Shown here piece by piece: positions 19,228-27,968 of a stretch of 64,000 nt of DNA. The stretch is taken from assembly GCF_900250075.1 (NCBI RefSeq), contig NZ_LT977071.1, positions 2,003,901-2,067,900 of the forward strand, read 5' to 3'. This DNA is from Cupriavidus taiwanensis. Lineage in GTDB: Bacteria; Pseudomonadota; Gammaproteobacteria; Burkholderiales; Burkholderiaceae. The translations under genes and the position numbers were made by a program. The notes beneath the pieces were generated by a model. The model made no database searches. It saw nothing but the letters and a program-made list of their open reading frames with translations, and had not been told where the DNA came from. Every line of letters begins with the position of its first letter. Positions within the stretch are counted from its first letter, which is position 1.

Positions 19228-20163
19228 ATGGTACAGATCGACCGCGCGCTGCGCTCCAATATCAAGCTGCGCCACCTGCAACTGCTGGTGGCGCTCGACG
19301 AGTTCCGCCATATCGGGCGCACCGCGGAGTTTTTGTCGGTGAGCCAGCCGGCGGTGTCCAAGGTGCTGACCGAGGTCGAGAAAATGCTGGGGCTGACGCT
19401 GTTCACCCGCTCCACCCGCGGCACCGAGCCCACGCCCGCCGGCGAGTCGCTGGTTCGCTTTGCGCGCTCGGTGCTGGCGCAATACGAGCAGACCCGCGAC
19501 GAGATTGCCGCGGTGCAGAGCGGCGCTTCCGGGCGCATCCGCGTGGGCTCGATGGGTGCGGCGCTGCCGGTGCTGCTGGCGCAGGCCGTGAGCGCGCTCA
19601 AGCAACGCCACGCGCACGCCACTGTGCTGGTGGAGGAAGGCGACCTGACCCACTTGCTGCCCAAGCTGCGCCTGCGCGAGCTGGACCTGATCGTGGGCCG
19701 GCTGGAGCCCGGCTATGCCGCGCCGGACCTGCTGACCGAAGCACTTTATGAAGAGCGCATGGTGGTCGTGGTGCGGCGCGGCCACAAGCTGGCACGCAAG
19801 ACACGGCCAGGCTGGGCCGATCTCGCCGCGATGCCGTGCGTGCTGCCGCCGCCGTGGGCCTCGTTGCGGGTGAAGATCGAGCAAGCCTTCTTCCGCCACG
19901 GCTTGCATCCGCCGCAGGACGTGATTGAGACCTCCTCGTACCTGGCCCAGGCCACCTTCATCGACCAGCGCGGGGCCGCCGCCTTCATGGCCGCATCGGT
20001 CGCCATGGCGATGCAGCAGGAAGGCCGGCTGCAGGTACTGAAGATGGAGGTGCCGGTCGACCTGCCAGCGGTGGGCATCATCACGTTGCGCGAACGCGCG
20101 CCATCGATCGGCACCGACCAGTTGGTGGCGTGCCTGCGCCAGGCGGCTCCGGCGAAGCCCTAG
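19228..20163 (+). CDS. LysR-family transcriptional regulator
   Basis: The 311-residue regulator has a winged HTH at about residues 10-70 (HIGRTAEFLSVSQPAVSKVL, then EVEKMLGLTLFTRSTRG) and a co-inducer domain (RIRVGSMGAALPVLLAQAV; HLLPKLRLRELDLIVGRL). It resembles the GbpR/CbbR-like subgroup. It is divergent from the Bug-GarD-aldehyde dehydrogenase-aldolase operon, so it is the probable activator of acid-sugar use, responding to a pathway intermediate. Its TAG and the stop of the convergent TSUP gene share the palindrome CTAG. Confidence 0.92.
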   Translation: MVQIDRALRSNIKLRHLQLLVALDEFRHIGRTAEFLSVSQPAVSKVLTEVEKMLGLTLFTRSTRGTEPTPAGESLVRFARSVLAQYEQTRDEIAAVQSGASGRIRVGSMGAALPVLLAQAVSALKQRHAHATVLVEEGDLTHLLPKLRLRELDLIVGRLEPGYAAPDLLTEALYEERMVVVVRRGHKLARKTRPGWADLAAMPCVLPPPWASLRVKIEQAFFRHGLHPPQDVIETSSYLAQATFIDQRGAAAFMAASVAMAMQQEGRLQVLKMEVPVDLPAVGIITLRERAPSIGTDQLVACLRQAAPAKP

Positions 20164-20924
20164 CCCCCACCGCGCGCCACCAGCACCGGCACCGAAGTAA
20201 CCAGCAGCGCCACGCCCGACACGGTCAGCAGCGACAGCACGATCTTGCGGAACGTGGCCTCGCTGATACCCAGGTAAAGCCGCGTGCCCAGCAGCGTGGG
20301 CACCAGCATCGCCGGCGCCACCACCAGGAACATCGGCAGCATCTCGCGCGTGACGATGCCCTTGCCGACATAGGCGGCCATGGTCATGGCCAGCGTGGCG
20401 AGGTTGAAGTTCTGGATCACGGCGCGCTGCTCGTCCTTGTCGAAGCCGCGCAGCGTGCACCACAGCGTGGGAATCACGCCGGTAAAGCCGCCGATGCCGC
20501 CCATCACGCCGCCAGCGGCGCCGGCCATGCCGTCGGCCACGCGCCCGCCCACGCCGATATGCGGCAGCCGCCGCGCCATCAGCATCACCGGGCACCACAG
20601 CGTCAGGAAGGCGCCCAGCACCGCCTTGAACCACTGCGCGTCGAGCAGCGGCAGCACCGCCACGCCCAGCGGGATACCGGCCACGCCGCCGGCAACGAAT
20701 GGCCACAGGCGCCGCCACGACAGGCCGCGCCGCACCGACGCGGCCGCCAGCAACTGACCCGTGAGCGCACCGAACACCGTCATCGCCGCAGCGAGCCGCG
20801 GTTCGATCGCCCAGGCCCAGAACGACATCGCCACCATGCCGAAGGCAAAGCCGGACAGGCCCTGGACGAAACCGGCCACGGCGGCGCCGGCAATGACGAT
20901 CAGCAAGGTGGAATCGAAGGGCAC
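20160..20924 (-). CDS. TSUP (TauE/SafE) family membrane exporter
   Basis: The 254-residue protein has seven to eight hydrophobic segments. The N-terminal IAGAAVAGFVQGLSGFAFGM and mid-protein GGVMGGIGGFTGVIPTLWC are the duplicated TauE/SafE signature. The family exports sulfite, sulfoacetate or related organic anions. The substrate here is unknown. It converges on lysR with a 4-bp overlap and may work with the acid-sugar cluster or stand alone. Confidence 0.85.
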   Translation of the reverse strand: MPFDSTLLIVIAGAAVAGFVQGLSGFAFGMVAMSFWAWAIEPRLAAAMTVFGALTGQLLAAASVRRGLSWRRLWPFVAGGVAGIPLGVAVLPLLDAQWFKAVLGAFLTLWCPVMLMARRLPHIGVGGRVADGMAGAAGGVMGGIGGFTGVIPTLWCTLRGFDKDEQRAVIQNFNLATLAMTMAAYVGKGIVTREMLPMFLVVAPAMLVPTLLGTRLYLGISEATFRKIVLSLLTVSGVALLVTSVPVLVARGGG

Positions 20925-21332
20925 GGGGAAGGACGCTAGAGGCGGACGATGCAGGGCGCATAACTATGCACTTCCCTGCCCGCGTTGTCAGCCTTCAGCG
21001 CTGCTGCGATGCGGCAATCTGATACGGTGCTTTTGCGCGGACTTGATGCTGTTTCGTGTCGCGATGCTCCGCTACGATCTCCCTCATTGGCAACGGCCTG
21101 CGCGGCGTAACAAGGGTTGTGCGCGACCGAAGGTGCGGCGATTTGTCACCCGCCCGCTACTACCAGCGACGCTGCCCTTTGCCGCCCGCGCGGCGTACAC
21201 TACGCTTACCGCACGCGCCTGCGCCCCCGCGCCCCCGGCGCGCTTCTGCCTACGTGTCGTGCCTGCCCGGTTTCCGGGGGCAGTCCGCAACGTCCAGGGC
21301 ACGCGCCAGGCCAGCGCCACGGAGAACACGAC
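20925..21332. other. Gene-free divergent region between the TSUP gene and cioA
   Basis: About 400 bp without a convincing gene. It must carry promoters for both the exporter and the oxidase operon. One TTGAT half-site (21043-21047) is present, but I see no matching ATCAA at FNR/ANR spacing. A good ribosome site (GGAG) precedes the cioA ATG. Confidence 0.4.
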
Positions 21333-22766
21333 ATGTTTGGTTTGACCGCGCTCGACCTCGCCCGCATCCAGTTTGGCTTCACCATTTCCTTCCACATCGT
21401 CTTTCCCGCGATCACCATTGGCCTGGCCGCCTACCTGGCGGTGCTGGAAGGCTGCTGGCTGCGCACGCAGCGGCCGCTGTACCGCGACCTCTACCACTTC
21501 TGGTCCAAGATCTTTGCCGTCAACTTCGGCATGGGGGTGGTGTCGGGGCTGGTGATGGCCTACCAGTTCGGCACCAACTGGAGCTTCTTCTCCGAGTTTG
21601 CGGGCAGTATCACCGGACCGCTGCTGACCTATGAGGTGCTGACCGCCTTCTTCCTGGAAGCAGGCTTCCTCGGCGTGATGCTGTTTGGCTGGAACCGGGT
21701 CGGCCCGGGGCTGCATTTCTTTTCCACGGTGATGGTGGCGCTGGGCACGCTGATTTCGGCGACGTGGATCCTGGCCTCGAACAGCTGGATGCAGACGCCG
21801 GCGGGCTTCGAGATCATCGACGGCCGCGTGGTGCCCACCGACTGGTTCGCCGTTATCTTCAATCCGTCGTTCCCGTACCGCCTGGCGCATATGAGCGTGG
21901 CGGCGTTCCTTGCCACGGCGCTGTTTGTCGGCGCGTCCGCGGCCTGGCACCTGCTGCGCGGGCGGGACAATCCGGCCATCCGCAAGATGCTGTCGATGGC
22001 GATGTGGATGCTTCTGATCGTCGCACCGATCCAGGCGGTGATCGGCGACTTCCACGGCCTCAATACGCTCAAGCACCAGCCCGCCAAGATTGCCGCGCTG
22101 GAGGGGCATTGGGAAAACAAGGGCAACGAGGCCCTGCCGCTGCTGCTGTTCGGCTGGCCCGACATGGCGCGCGAGGAAACCCGCTTTGCGGTCGAAGTGC
22201 CGCACCTGGGCAGCCTGATCCTGACGCACAGCTGGGACGGGCAGATCCAGGGCCTGAAGGAGTTCGCGCCGGAGGATCGGCCCAATGCCACGATCCTGTT
22301 CTGGTCGTTCCGGGTGATGGTAGGCCTGGGGCTGCTGATGATCCTGCTGGGCGTGTGGAGCCTGATATTGCGGCGCCGCGACCGTATCTACCGCGTACGT
22401 CCGTTCCTGCATATGGCCTTGTGGATGGGACCTGCCGGCGTGATCGCCATCCTGGCCGGCTGGTACACCACCGAGATCGGCCGCCAGCCGTGGGTGGTGT
22501 ACGGGCTGCAGCGCACCGCGGATGCGGTGTCGCCGCACGGCGTGCCGGAACTGGCGACCACGCTGGCGATCTTCGTGGTCGCGTATTGCTTCGTGTTCGG
22601 CGTCGGCATCGCCTACATGATGCGGCTGGTGCGCAAGGGCCCGCTGCTGGAAGAGCCCAAGCCGCATGGCGGCCCTGGCCGCGAGCATACGCCGGCACGC
22701 CCCCTGTCGGCCGTGGATGACGATGAAGTGCTCGCCCCCACCCCCACCGCACGCACCCGGAGCTGA
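21333..22766 (+). CDS. cioA: Cyanide-insensitive bd-type quinol oxidase subunit I
   Basis: The 477-residue protein belongs to the cytochrome bd subunit I family, starting LARIQFGFTISFHIVFPAIT with the heme b595 ligand His21. A short Q-loop and GWYTTEIGRQPWVVYG follow; the short loop is the mark of the CioA rather than the E. coli CydA group. It oxidises ubiquinol and reduces oxygen to water without pumping protons, and works at low oxygen or when heme-copper oxidases are blocked. The ATG at 21333 is preceded by GGAG; the longer open frame upstream is not protein-like. It is followed 4 bp later by cioB. Confidence 0.95.
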   Translation: MFGLTALDLARIQFGFTISFHIVFPAITIGLAAYLAVLEGCWLRTQRPLYRDLYHFWSKIFAVNFGMGVVSGLVMAYQFGTNWSFFSEFAGSITGPLLTYEVLTAFFLEAGFLGVMLFGWNRVGPGLHFFSTVMVALGTLISATWILASNSWMQTPAGFEIIDGRVVPTDWFAVIFNPSFPYRLAHMSVAAFLATALFVGASAAWHLLRGRDNPAIRKMLSMAMWMLLIVAPIQAVIGDFHGLNTLKHQPAKIAALEGHWENKGNEALPLLLFGWPDMAREETRFAVEVPHLGSLILTHSWDGQIQGLKEFAPEDRPNATILFWSFRVMVGLGLLMILLGVWSLILRRRDRIYRVRPFLHMALWMGPAGVIAILAGWYTTEIGRQPWVVYGLQRTADAVSPHGVPELATTLAIFVVAYCFVFGVGIAYMMRLVRKGPLLEEPKPHGGPGREHTPARPLSAVDDDEVLAPTPTARTRS

Positions 22767-22770
22767 CACC

Positions 22771-23778
22771 ATGGGCATCGATCTCTCGCTTCTCTGGATC
22801 GTCATCATCTTCTTCGGCGTGATGATGTACGTGGTGATGGACGGGTTCGACCTGGGCATCGGCATGCTGTACCCGTTCGTGCCGGACCGGCATGACCGCG
22901 ACGTGATGATGAACACCGTCGCGCCGGTCTGGGACGGCAACGAAACCTGGCTGGTGCTGGGCGGCGCGGGGCTGCTGGCCGCGTTCCCGCTGGCGTATTC
23001 GGTGGTGCTGAGCGCGCTCTACCTGCCGCTGATGCTGATGCTGCTGGGCCTGATCTTCCGCGGCGTGGCGTTCGAGTTCCGCTTCAAGGCCAATGACCGC
23101 GAGCGCCCGGTGTGGGACGCCGCCTTCATCCTCGGCTCGGCCACCGCAACCTTCTTCCAGGGCGTGGCGCTGGGTGCCTATATCGACGGCATCAAGCTGG
23201 AAGGCCACCGTTTTGCCGGCGGCCCGCTGGACTGGCTGGCGCCGTTCCCGCTGTTCTGCGGCGTGGGGCTGATCGTGGCCTACGCCGTGCTGGGCAGCAC
23301 CTGGCTGATCATGAAGACCGAGGGCGACCTGCAGCAGCGCATGATCCGCCTGACCGGCACGCTGGCGTGGCTGCTGCTGGCGGTGATCGCCGTGATCAGC
23401 CTGTGGACGCCGCTGACCCATCCCGAGATTGCGGAGCGCTGGTTCAGCCTGCCCAACCTGTTCTGGTTCTCGCCGGTGCCGATCCTGGTGGCGCTGTGCA
23501 TGTTCATGCTGATGCGCGCGCTGCGGCGCGAGCCCGATATCTCGCCGTTCCTGTATGCGCTGGGCCTGGTGTTCCTGGGCTACAGCGGGCTGGCGATCAG
23601 CGTCTGGCCCAATATCATCCCGCCCGGGATCTCGATCTGGGAGGCCGCGGGCCCGCCGCAAAGCCAGGGCTTCGCGCTGGTGGGCGCGCTGTTCATCGTG
23701 CCCTTCATCCTGATGTACACGGTATGGGCCTACTACGTGTTCCGCGGCAAGGTCCGCCACGGCGAGGGCTATCACTGA
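22771..23778 (+). CDS. cioB: Cyanide-insensitive bd-type quinol oxidase subunit II
   Basis: The 335-residue protein has about eight to nine membrane helices and the CydB-family N terminus YVVMDGFDLGIGMLYPF and NTVAPVWDGNETWLVLGGAG. It is the structural partner of CioA in the inner membrane. It starts at the ATG at 22771, 4 bp after the cioA stop with GGAG just before it. Its TGA overlaps the ATG of the following small gene. Confidence 0.95.
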   Translation: MGIDLSLLWIVIIFFGVMMYVVMDGFDLGIGMLYPFVPDRHDRDVMMNTVAPVWDGNETWLVLGGAGLLAAFPLAYSVVLSALYLPLMLMLLGLIFRGVAFEFRFKANDRERPVWDAAFILGSATATFFQGVALGAYIDGIKLEGHRFAGGPLDWLAPFPLFCGVGLIVAYAVLGSTWLIMKTEGDLQQRMIRLTGTLAWLLLAVIAVISLWTPLTHPEIAERWFSLPNLFWFSPVPILVALCMFMLMRALRREPDISPFLYALGLVFLGYSGLAISVWPNIIPPGISIWEAAGPPQSQGFALVGALFIVPFILMYTVWAYYVFRGKVRHGEGYH

Positions 23779-23927
23779 TGGGCGCGCCGGACACGGAAGC
23801 CGGCACCGGCACCTGGCTGCGCCGCGTCGGCTGGCTGGTGCTGATCTGGGCCGCGAGCGTGGCAGCGCTGGGCGTGGCCGCGTGGGTGCTGCGGCTGATC
23901 ATGCGAGGCGTCGGCTTCCACAGCTGA
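23778..23927 (+). CDS. DUF2474-type small membrane subunit of the bd oxidase operon
   Basis: This is a 49-residue protein with one transmembrane helix (about residues 15-43: WLRRVGWLVLIWAASVAAL onward). Its ATG overlaps the cioB stop. Single-helix proteins of the DUF2474 family occur at this spot in cioAB operons and correspond in position to CydX, which stabilises the heme site in E. coli. The function here is inferred from position and topology. Confidence 0.8.
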   Translation: MGAPDTEAGTGTWLRRVGWLVLIWAASVAALGVAAWVLRLIMRGVGFHS

Positions 23928-23952
23928 CGCCCCGCGCACCGCTGAATGGGCC

Positions 23953-24717
23953 TCAGAGCTGGACCGAAGCCTCGCCGATGCCATCGAACGCCACCGTCAC
24001 CAGGTCGCCGGCAGCAGCATCGAGGATGCCGACCCAGGTGCCGGTAGTGACCACCGTGCCGGCCTCGACCCGTGCCCCGTCGCGCGTGGCATGGCGCAGC
24101 CACGCAACCAGCCCATAGGCCGGATCGCCGAGCGCATGGGTGCCGCGGCGCTCGAAAGACTGCGCGCCGATCTGCACCAGGCAGCGCTGGCTTGCCCAGT
24201 CGCGCGCAGCATAGTCGCGCCACGCACCCAACACCAGCGCCCCATGCGCCTGCAGATCCGCCAGCTTCAGCAAGGCGGGTGCGGCCACGTACTGCTGCCA
24301 GCGTGAATCGACGATCTCGATGGACACCGCCATCGCCTCGACCAGCGCAGCCGCGCCGGCATAGTCGAGGCTGGCGGCTTGCGCCGCATCCACGCCCTGC
24401 CCCAGCCGCAGCGCAATCTCCGCCTCGATGCCGCGCCATGTGAAGGGCCAGTCGCCGGCATGCGCAGGGCTGATCCAGACCCCGGCCGCCGGCAGACGCG
24501 CATGGGTCAGCGTGGCTTCGCGCGAGGGGCCGCCGGATTTCCAGTACGCGGCGCCGGGCGCTTGCCAGCCCAGTGACTGCGCGACGATGGCCTGCACCGC
24601 GTAGGCCTGCTCGGTGTTCGCGAGCGCCGTGGCGAATGCTTGCGCATCGGCGCAGCGGTGTTCGCGCCGCGCGCTGAGCAAGGCCTGGGCGACGCGGTCG
24701 ATATCGGTGGTTGTCAT
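23953..24717 (-). CDS. 2-keto-4-pentenoate hydratase-like protein (MhpD/FAH fold)
   Basis: The 254-residue protein has the hydratase/decarboxylase form of the fumarylacetoacetate-hydrolase fold. GIEAEIALRLG gives the E-x-E metal ligands, SIEIVDSRW the next acidic ligand, and the chain ends GDLVTVAFDGIGEASVQL. Relatives hydrate 2-oxopent-4-enoate or decarboxylate 4-oxalocrotonate in aromatic meta-cleavage routes. No ring-cleavage gene is nearby, so the substrate is open. The Met at 24717 (MTTTDIDRVA) is preceded by AGGA. The longer frame from 24774 adds a non-conserved leader. Confidence 0.85.
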   Translation of the reverse strand: MTTTDIDRVAQALLSARREHRCADAQAFATALANTEQAYAVQAIVAQSLGWQAPGAAYWKSGGPSREATLTHARLPAAGVWISPAHAGDWPFTWRGIEAEIALRLGQGVDAAQAASLDYAGAAALVEAMAVSIEIVDSRWQQYVAAPALLKLADLQAHGALVLGAWRDYAARDWASQRCLVQIGAQSFERRGTHALGDPAYGLVAWLRHATRDGARVEAGTVVTTGTWVGILDAAAGDLVTVAFDGIGEASVQL

Positions 24718-24792
24718 GACTTGGGTGATTCCTTTTGGATCAAGAATATTGCCTGGCAAGCCGCGCCCGCACACTGGCGGGCGCAGCAGGCC

Positions 24793-26241
24793 TCAGGAAG
24801 CGCTGGCGTTGGCCGTCTCGGCGCGGACCTCGCGCTGGCCATCCGCGTCATCGTCGGTCTCGCCCATGGCGCGGCCGAAGGTTTCCGGCGCGAACTGCAC
24901 CGCCAGCGCAAACACGCCATACATGGCCGCCAGCATGCTGAACATGCCGCCGACGCCGTAGGTCTCGAACACGCGCCCGCTGACCAGCGGCGTCAGCGCC
25001 CCCGCCAGCGTGCCAAGCGCCAGGATCAGCGAGGTGCCGAAGGCACGCACATGGGTAGGATACTGTTCCGGCGCGAAGATCCAGATCGAGGTATTCAGCA
25101 ACACCACGCAGAACGTAAAGGCCGCGCCGAACAGCAGCACCAGCGCCACGTTATACGTCAGGAAACCGAAGCACAGCCCCGCGGCGCAGGCCAGGCCCGC
25201 ACCGACGGTCAGCACCCGCTTGCGCGGAATGTGATAGCCGCAGTACGACGCCGCCAACGCACCGAACAGGCTGCCGCTCTGCATCACCATGGTGAAGAGA
25301 AAGCTCTTGGAGATGGTATAGCCCTGCGCCATCAAAATGGTCGGCATCAGCGTCAGCACCGAGATCTGCGCGCCGTACGTCATCGACACCGCAATGCCCA
25401 GCGCGATGGTGCGCCGCCCCAGCCGGCCCTTGAAGATATCGCTCAGCCGCACTTTGGCGCGCGGCGCTTCGTCCTGCACCGCCGCCTTGATGTACGGCGT
25501 CGGCTCGCCGTCGAGCTTGCCCAGCCGCCCCGATGCCAGTATCGACAGCACGCGGTTGGCCTCGTCCACGCGGCCCTTGGACAGCAGGAAGCGCGGGGTT
25601 TCCGGGATAAAGCGCCGGTAGAAGATGACGAAGAACGCCGGCAGCACCAGGCAGGCAAAGAGCCAGCGCCAGCTGTCCGGCCCCGGGAACATGGCGAAGA
25701 CCGCCAGGCCGAAAGCCGGTGCCAGCATATTGCCCAGTCCGCCGCTGCCAACGCTGACCAGCCCCACCGCCGTGCCGCGGAAGCGGGTCGAGCACAGTTC
25801 GGCCAGCATGGTCACGGCAATCGAGATTTCCCCGCCCAGGCCGATGCCGACGATAAAGCGGCCCGCCGCGAGCACCCAGTAGTTCGGCGCCAGCGCGCAG
25901 ATGATGGCGCCCAGCGTAAACAGCAGCAGGTTGGCGCTCAGCATCGCGCGCCGGCCGTAGCGGTCGGCGATATAGCCTGAGCCGATGCGTCCCAGCGCGG
26001 CGGCGCTGAACGTCAGCGTGTTGAGAAAGCCGATTTCCGCCACCGAAATCCCCCACTGCTCGCGCAGCATGGGACCGATCAGGCCGACGGCGTTCTGCTC
26101 GAACACATCGAACATCACGCCGAGCATGATCATGAAGATGATCTTCTTGTGCGAGGCGGTCACCCCGATGCCGTCCATGGCCCGGTCCAGCTCGTGCTGC
26201 TGGGGGGAATTCGGCGATTGAACTACAGTTTCTGCGCCCAT
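24793..26241 (-). CDS. MFS transporter (sugar/organic-acid:proton symporter type)
   Basis: The 482-residue carrier has twelve predicted helices. The MFS loop motif between helices 2 and 3 is GYIADRYGRRAMLSA, and RFIVGIGLGGEISIAVTMLA marks the sugar/metabolite-proton symporter family (AAHS/SP-like). A hydrophilic central loop (about 230-280) separates the halves. It lies 75 bp upstream of the hydratase in the same direction, so it likely imports the compound handled by the hydratase or the amidase. Substrate unknown. Confidence 0.9.
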   Translation of the reverse strand: MGAETVVQSPNSPQQHELDRAMDGIGVTASHKKIIFMIMLGVMFDVFEQNAVGLIGPMLREQWGISVAEIGFLNTLTFSAAALGRIGSGYIADRYGRRAMLSANLLLFTLGAIICALAPNYWVLAAGRFIVGIGLGGEISIAVTMLAELCSTRFRGTAVGLVSVGSGGLGNMLAPAFGLAVFAMFPGPDSWRWLFACLVLPAFFVIFYRRFIPETPRFLLSKGRVDEANRVLSILASGRLGKLDGEPTPYIKAAVQDEAPRAKVRLSDIFKGRLGRRTIALGIAVSMTYGAQISVLTLMPTILMAQGYTISKSFLFTMVMQSGSLFGALAASYCGYHIPRKRVLTVGAGLACAAGLCFGFLTYNVALVLLFGAAFTFCVVLLNTSIWIFAPEQYPTHVRAFGTSLILALGTLAGALTPLVSGRVFETYGVGGMFSMLAAMYGVFALAVQFAPETFGRAMGETDDDADGQREVRAETANASAS

Positions 26242-26351
26242 CTTTTGTCTCCTCCTCGTCTAGAGGTCGCCGCGGTGTTTCCGCGAGCCTGGCGCCGCCG
26301 CGAGCGGCGGGCATTGGTCGAGCAGCGATAAAACTTCGTTCCGGCGCGCCG

Positions 26352-27878
26352 TTACTCCAGGGCCGGCGTCGAGTGCGGCGGCCGGCGGGCCTGCAAGGCC
26401 TGCTCGGCCGCGAACGCCAGGCGCAACAGCACGGGCTCCGTGAAAGGCAGGCCGAAAAGCTCAAGCCCCACCGGCACGCCTTGCGGCGCATTGCGCTCCG
26501 GCGCGGAGAACCCTGCCGGGATGACGATGGCGGGAAAACCGGTCGCCGACGCCAGCACGCCGTTGCGCTCGGCCTGCATCTCGCCGACCGGAACCACCAG
26601 CCGCCGCTGGTGCGGAAACACCAGCGCATCAAGCCGATGCCGCGCCATCAGGTCGCGCAGCCACTGGCGCAGCGTGTGCTGGCGTTGCATGCGCTCGCGG
26701 TATTCCGCCTGCTGGTCGCTCAGCCCGACCGCGGTGGCCAGCGTTCCGGCCACGCTGGGATGCACGCCGCCCGCGGCGATGATGTCCTGCATGGACCGCA
26801 CCCGCACGCCGGGCGCCAGCTGCGACAGGTAGGCGTCGAGATCGCGCGCCATCTCGTAGTGGTGCACCAGCGTGGAAGCCAGCAGTTCGTCGGGGCTGAT
26901 CGCGTCGTCGATGTTGACCAGCGCGGCGCCCTGTGCGGCGATGACGGCCAGCGCCTGCTGCATCACGGCGTTGACCGGTCGATGCACGTCCTGGCCGCCG
27001 AAGAAACTACGCAGCACGCCGATGCGCGCGCCCCTGAGTCCGTCGTGGTCGAGGCTGGCGGCATAGCTCGCCGGGAGATGGCTGGCGCCTTCGCTGGTGA
27101 CCGGATCGGCCGGATCATGGCCGGCGATGACGTCGAGCATCAGCGCGGTATCGGCAACGGTGCGGGTGATCGGACCGATGGTGTCCTGCGTCAGCCCGCA
27201 CGGGACCAGCCCGGCCCGGCTGATCAGCCCCATGGTTGGCCGGAGTCCGACCAGGCTGTTGGCCGACGCCGGCGAGCGGATCGAATTGACCCCGTCGGTG
27301 CCGATGCCAAGCACGCCGAAGCTCGCGGCGATGCCGGCGGCGGTGCCGCCGCTGGATCCGCCGGGCGTGCGTGCCAGGTCATAGGGATTCAGCGTCTGCC
27401 CGCCCAGCGTGCTGACGGTCTCGCCACCGGAGGCAAGCTCGTGCAGGTTGGTCTTGGCCAGCACCACGGCGCCCGCCTCGCGCAGCCGGCGGATGACGAA
27501 GGCATCGTTGATGGACAGGTTGCCGCGCAGGCAATCCGCGCCCGCCGTGGTGGCCGCGCCGGCGCATTCGACGTTGTCCTTGACCAGCACCGGCATGCCA
27601 TGCAGCGGCGCCAGCGCCTGCGAGGGATTGCGCGCGGCGATGGCGTCGAGGCGGTCCGCTTCCTCCAGTGCCCGCGGATGAACCTGCAGGACGCTGCGCA
27701 GCGCGGGTCCGCGCTGGTCATAGGCGGCGATGCGGTCCAGGCAGCGGCTGGCCAGCTGGCGCGCCGTCAGCGTGCCGTCGCGCATCGCGGCATGCGCGCC
27801 GGCAACGGTGGCTTCCACCACGCTGAACGGCGCGTGCTGGCCCGGGCCGGGCGGCGCCGATTGGTATGAGGTTTTCAT
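26352..27878 (-). CDS. Amidase (amidase-signature family)
   Basis: The 508-residue protein has the amidase-signature Ser-Ser-Lys triad. Lys is in PVLVKDNVE, the cis-Ser in NSIRSPASANSLVG, and the nucleophile in TPGGSSGGTAAGIA. The usual GGS before the cis-Ser reads VNS, a departure that may affect substrate choice. The family hydrolyses amides, including indoleacetamide, nicotinamide-type and Glu-tRNA substrates. Absence of gatB/gatC nearby and the flanking transporters favour a catabolic role. I start at the Met at 27878 (MKTSYQ), preceded by GGA. Confidence 0.88.
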   Translation of the reverse strand: MKTSYQSAPPGPGQHAPFSVVEATVAGAHAAMRDGTLTARQLASRCLDRIAAYDQRGPALRSVLQVHPRALEEADRLDAIAARNPSQALAPLHGMPVLVKDNVECAGAATTAGADCLRGNLSINDAFVIRRLREAGAVVLAKTNLHELASGGETVSTLGGQTLNPYDLARTPGGSSGGTAAGIAASFGVLGIGTDGVNSIRSPASANSLVGLRPTMGLISRAGLVPCGLTQDTIGPITRTVADTALMLDVIAGHDPADPVTSEGASHLPASYAASLDHDGLRGARIGVLRSFFGGQDVHRPVNAVMQQALAVIAAQGAALVNIDDAISPDELLASTLVHHYEMARDLDAYLSQLAPGVRVRSMQDIIAAGGVHPSVAGTLATAVGLSDQQAEYRERMQRQHTLRQWLRDLMARHRLDALVFPHQRRLVVPVGEMQAERNGVLASATGFPAIVIPAGFSAPERNAPQGVPVGLELFGLPFTEPVLLRLAFAAEQALQARRPPHSTPALE

Positions 27879-27968
27879 GAGGGGATTTCCATGCGCCGGC
27901 ACGGGCGCGAAGGGTTGGTGGGAGTGCGGCGGGGCCGCGGCAAGGTAGCCGCGCCCCGGCTTGCCCGG

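Noticed and set aside
19165..20961. Long minus-strand open frame across lysR and the TSUP gene
   Set aside because: It is the shadow of lysR and an off-frame reading of the TSUP gene; the product has no domain-like sequence.
21040..21050. FNR/ANR box ahead of cioA
   Set aside because: Only a TTGAT half-site is present, with no ATCAA at the required spacing.
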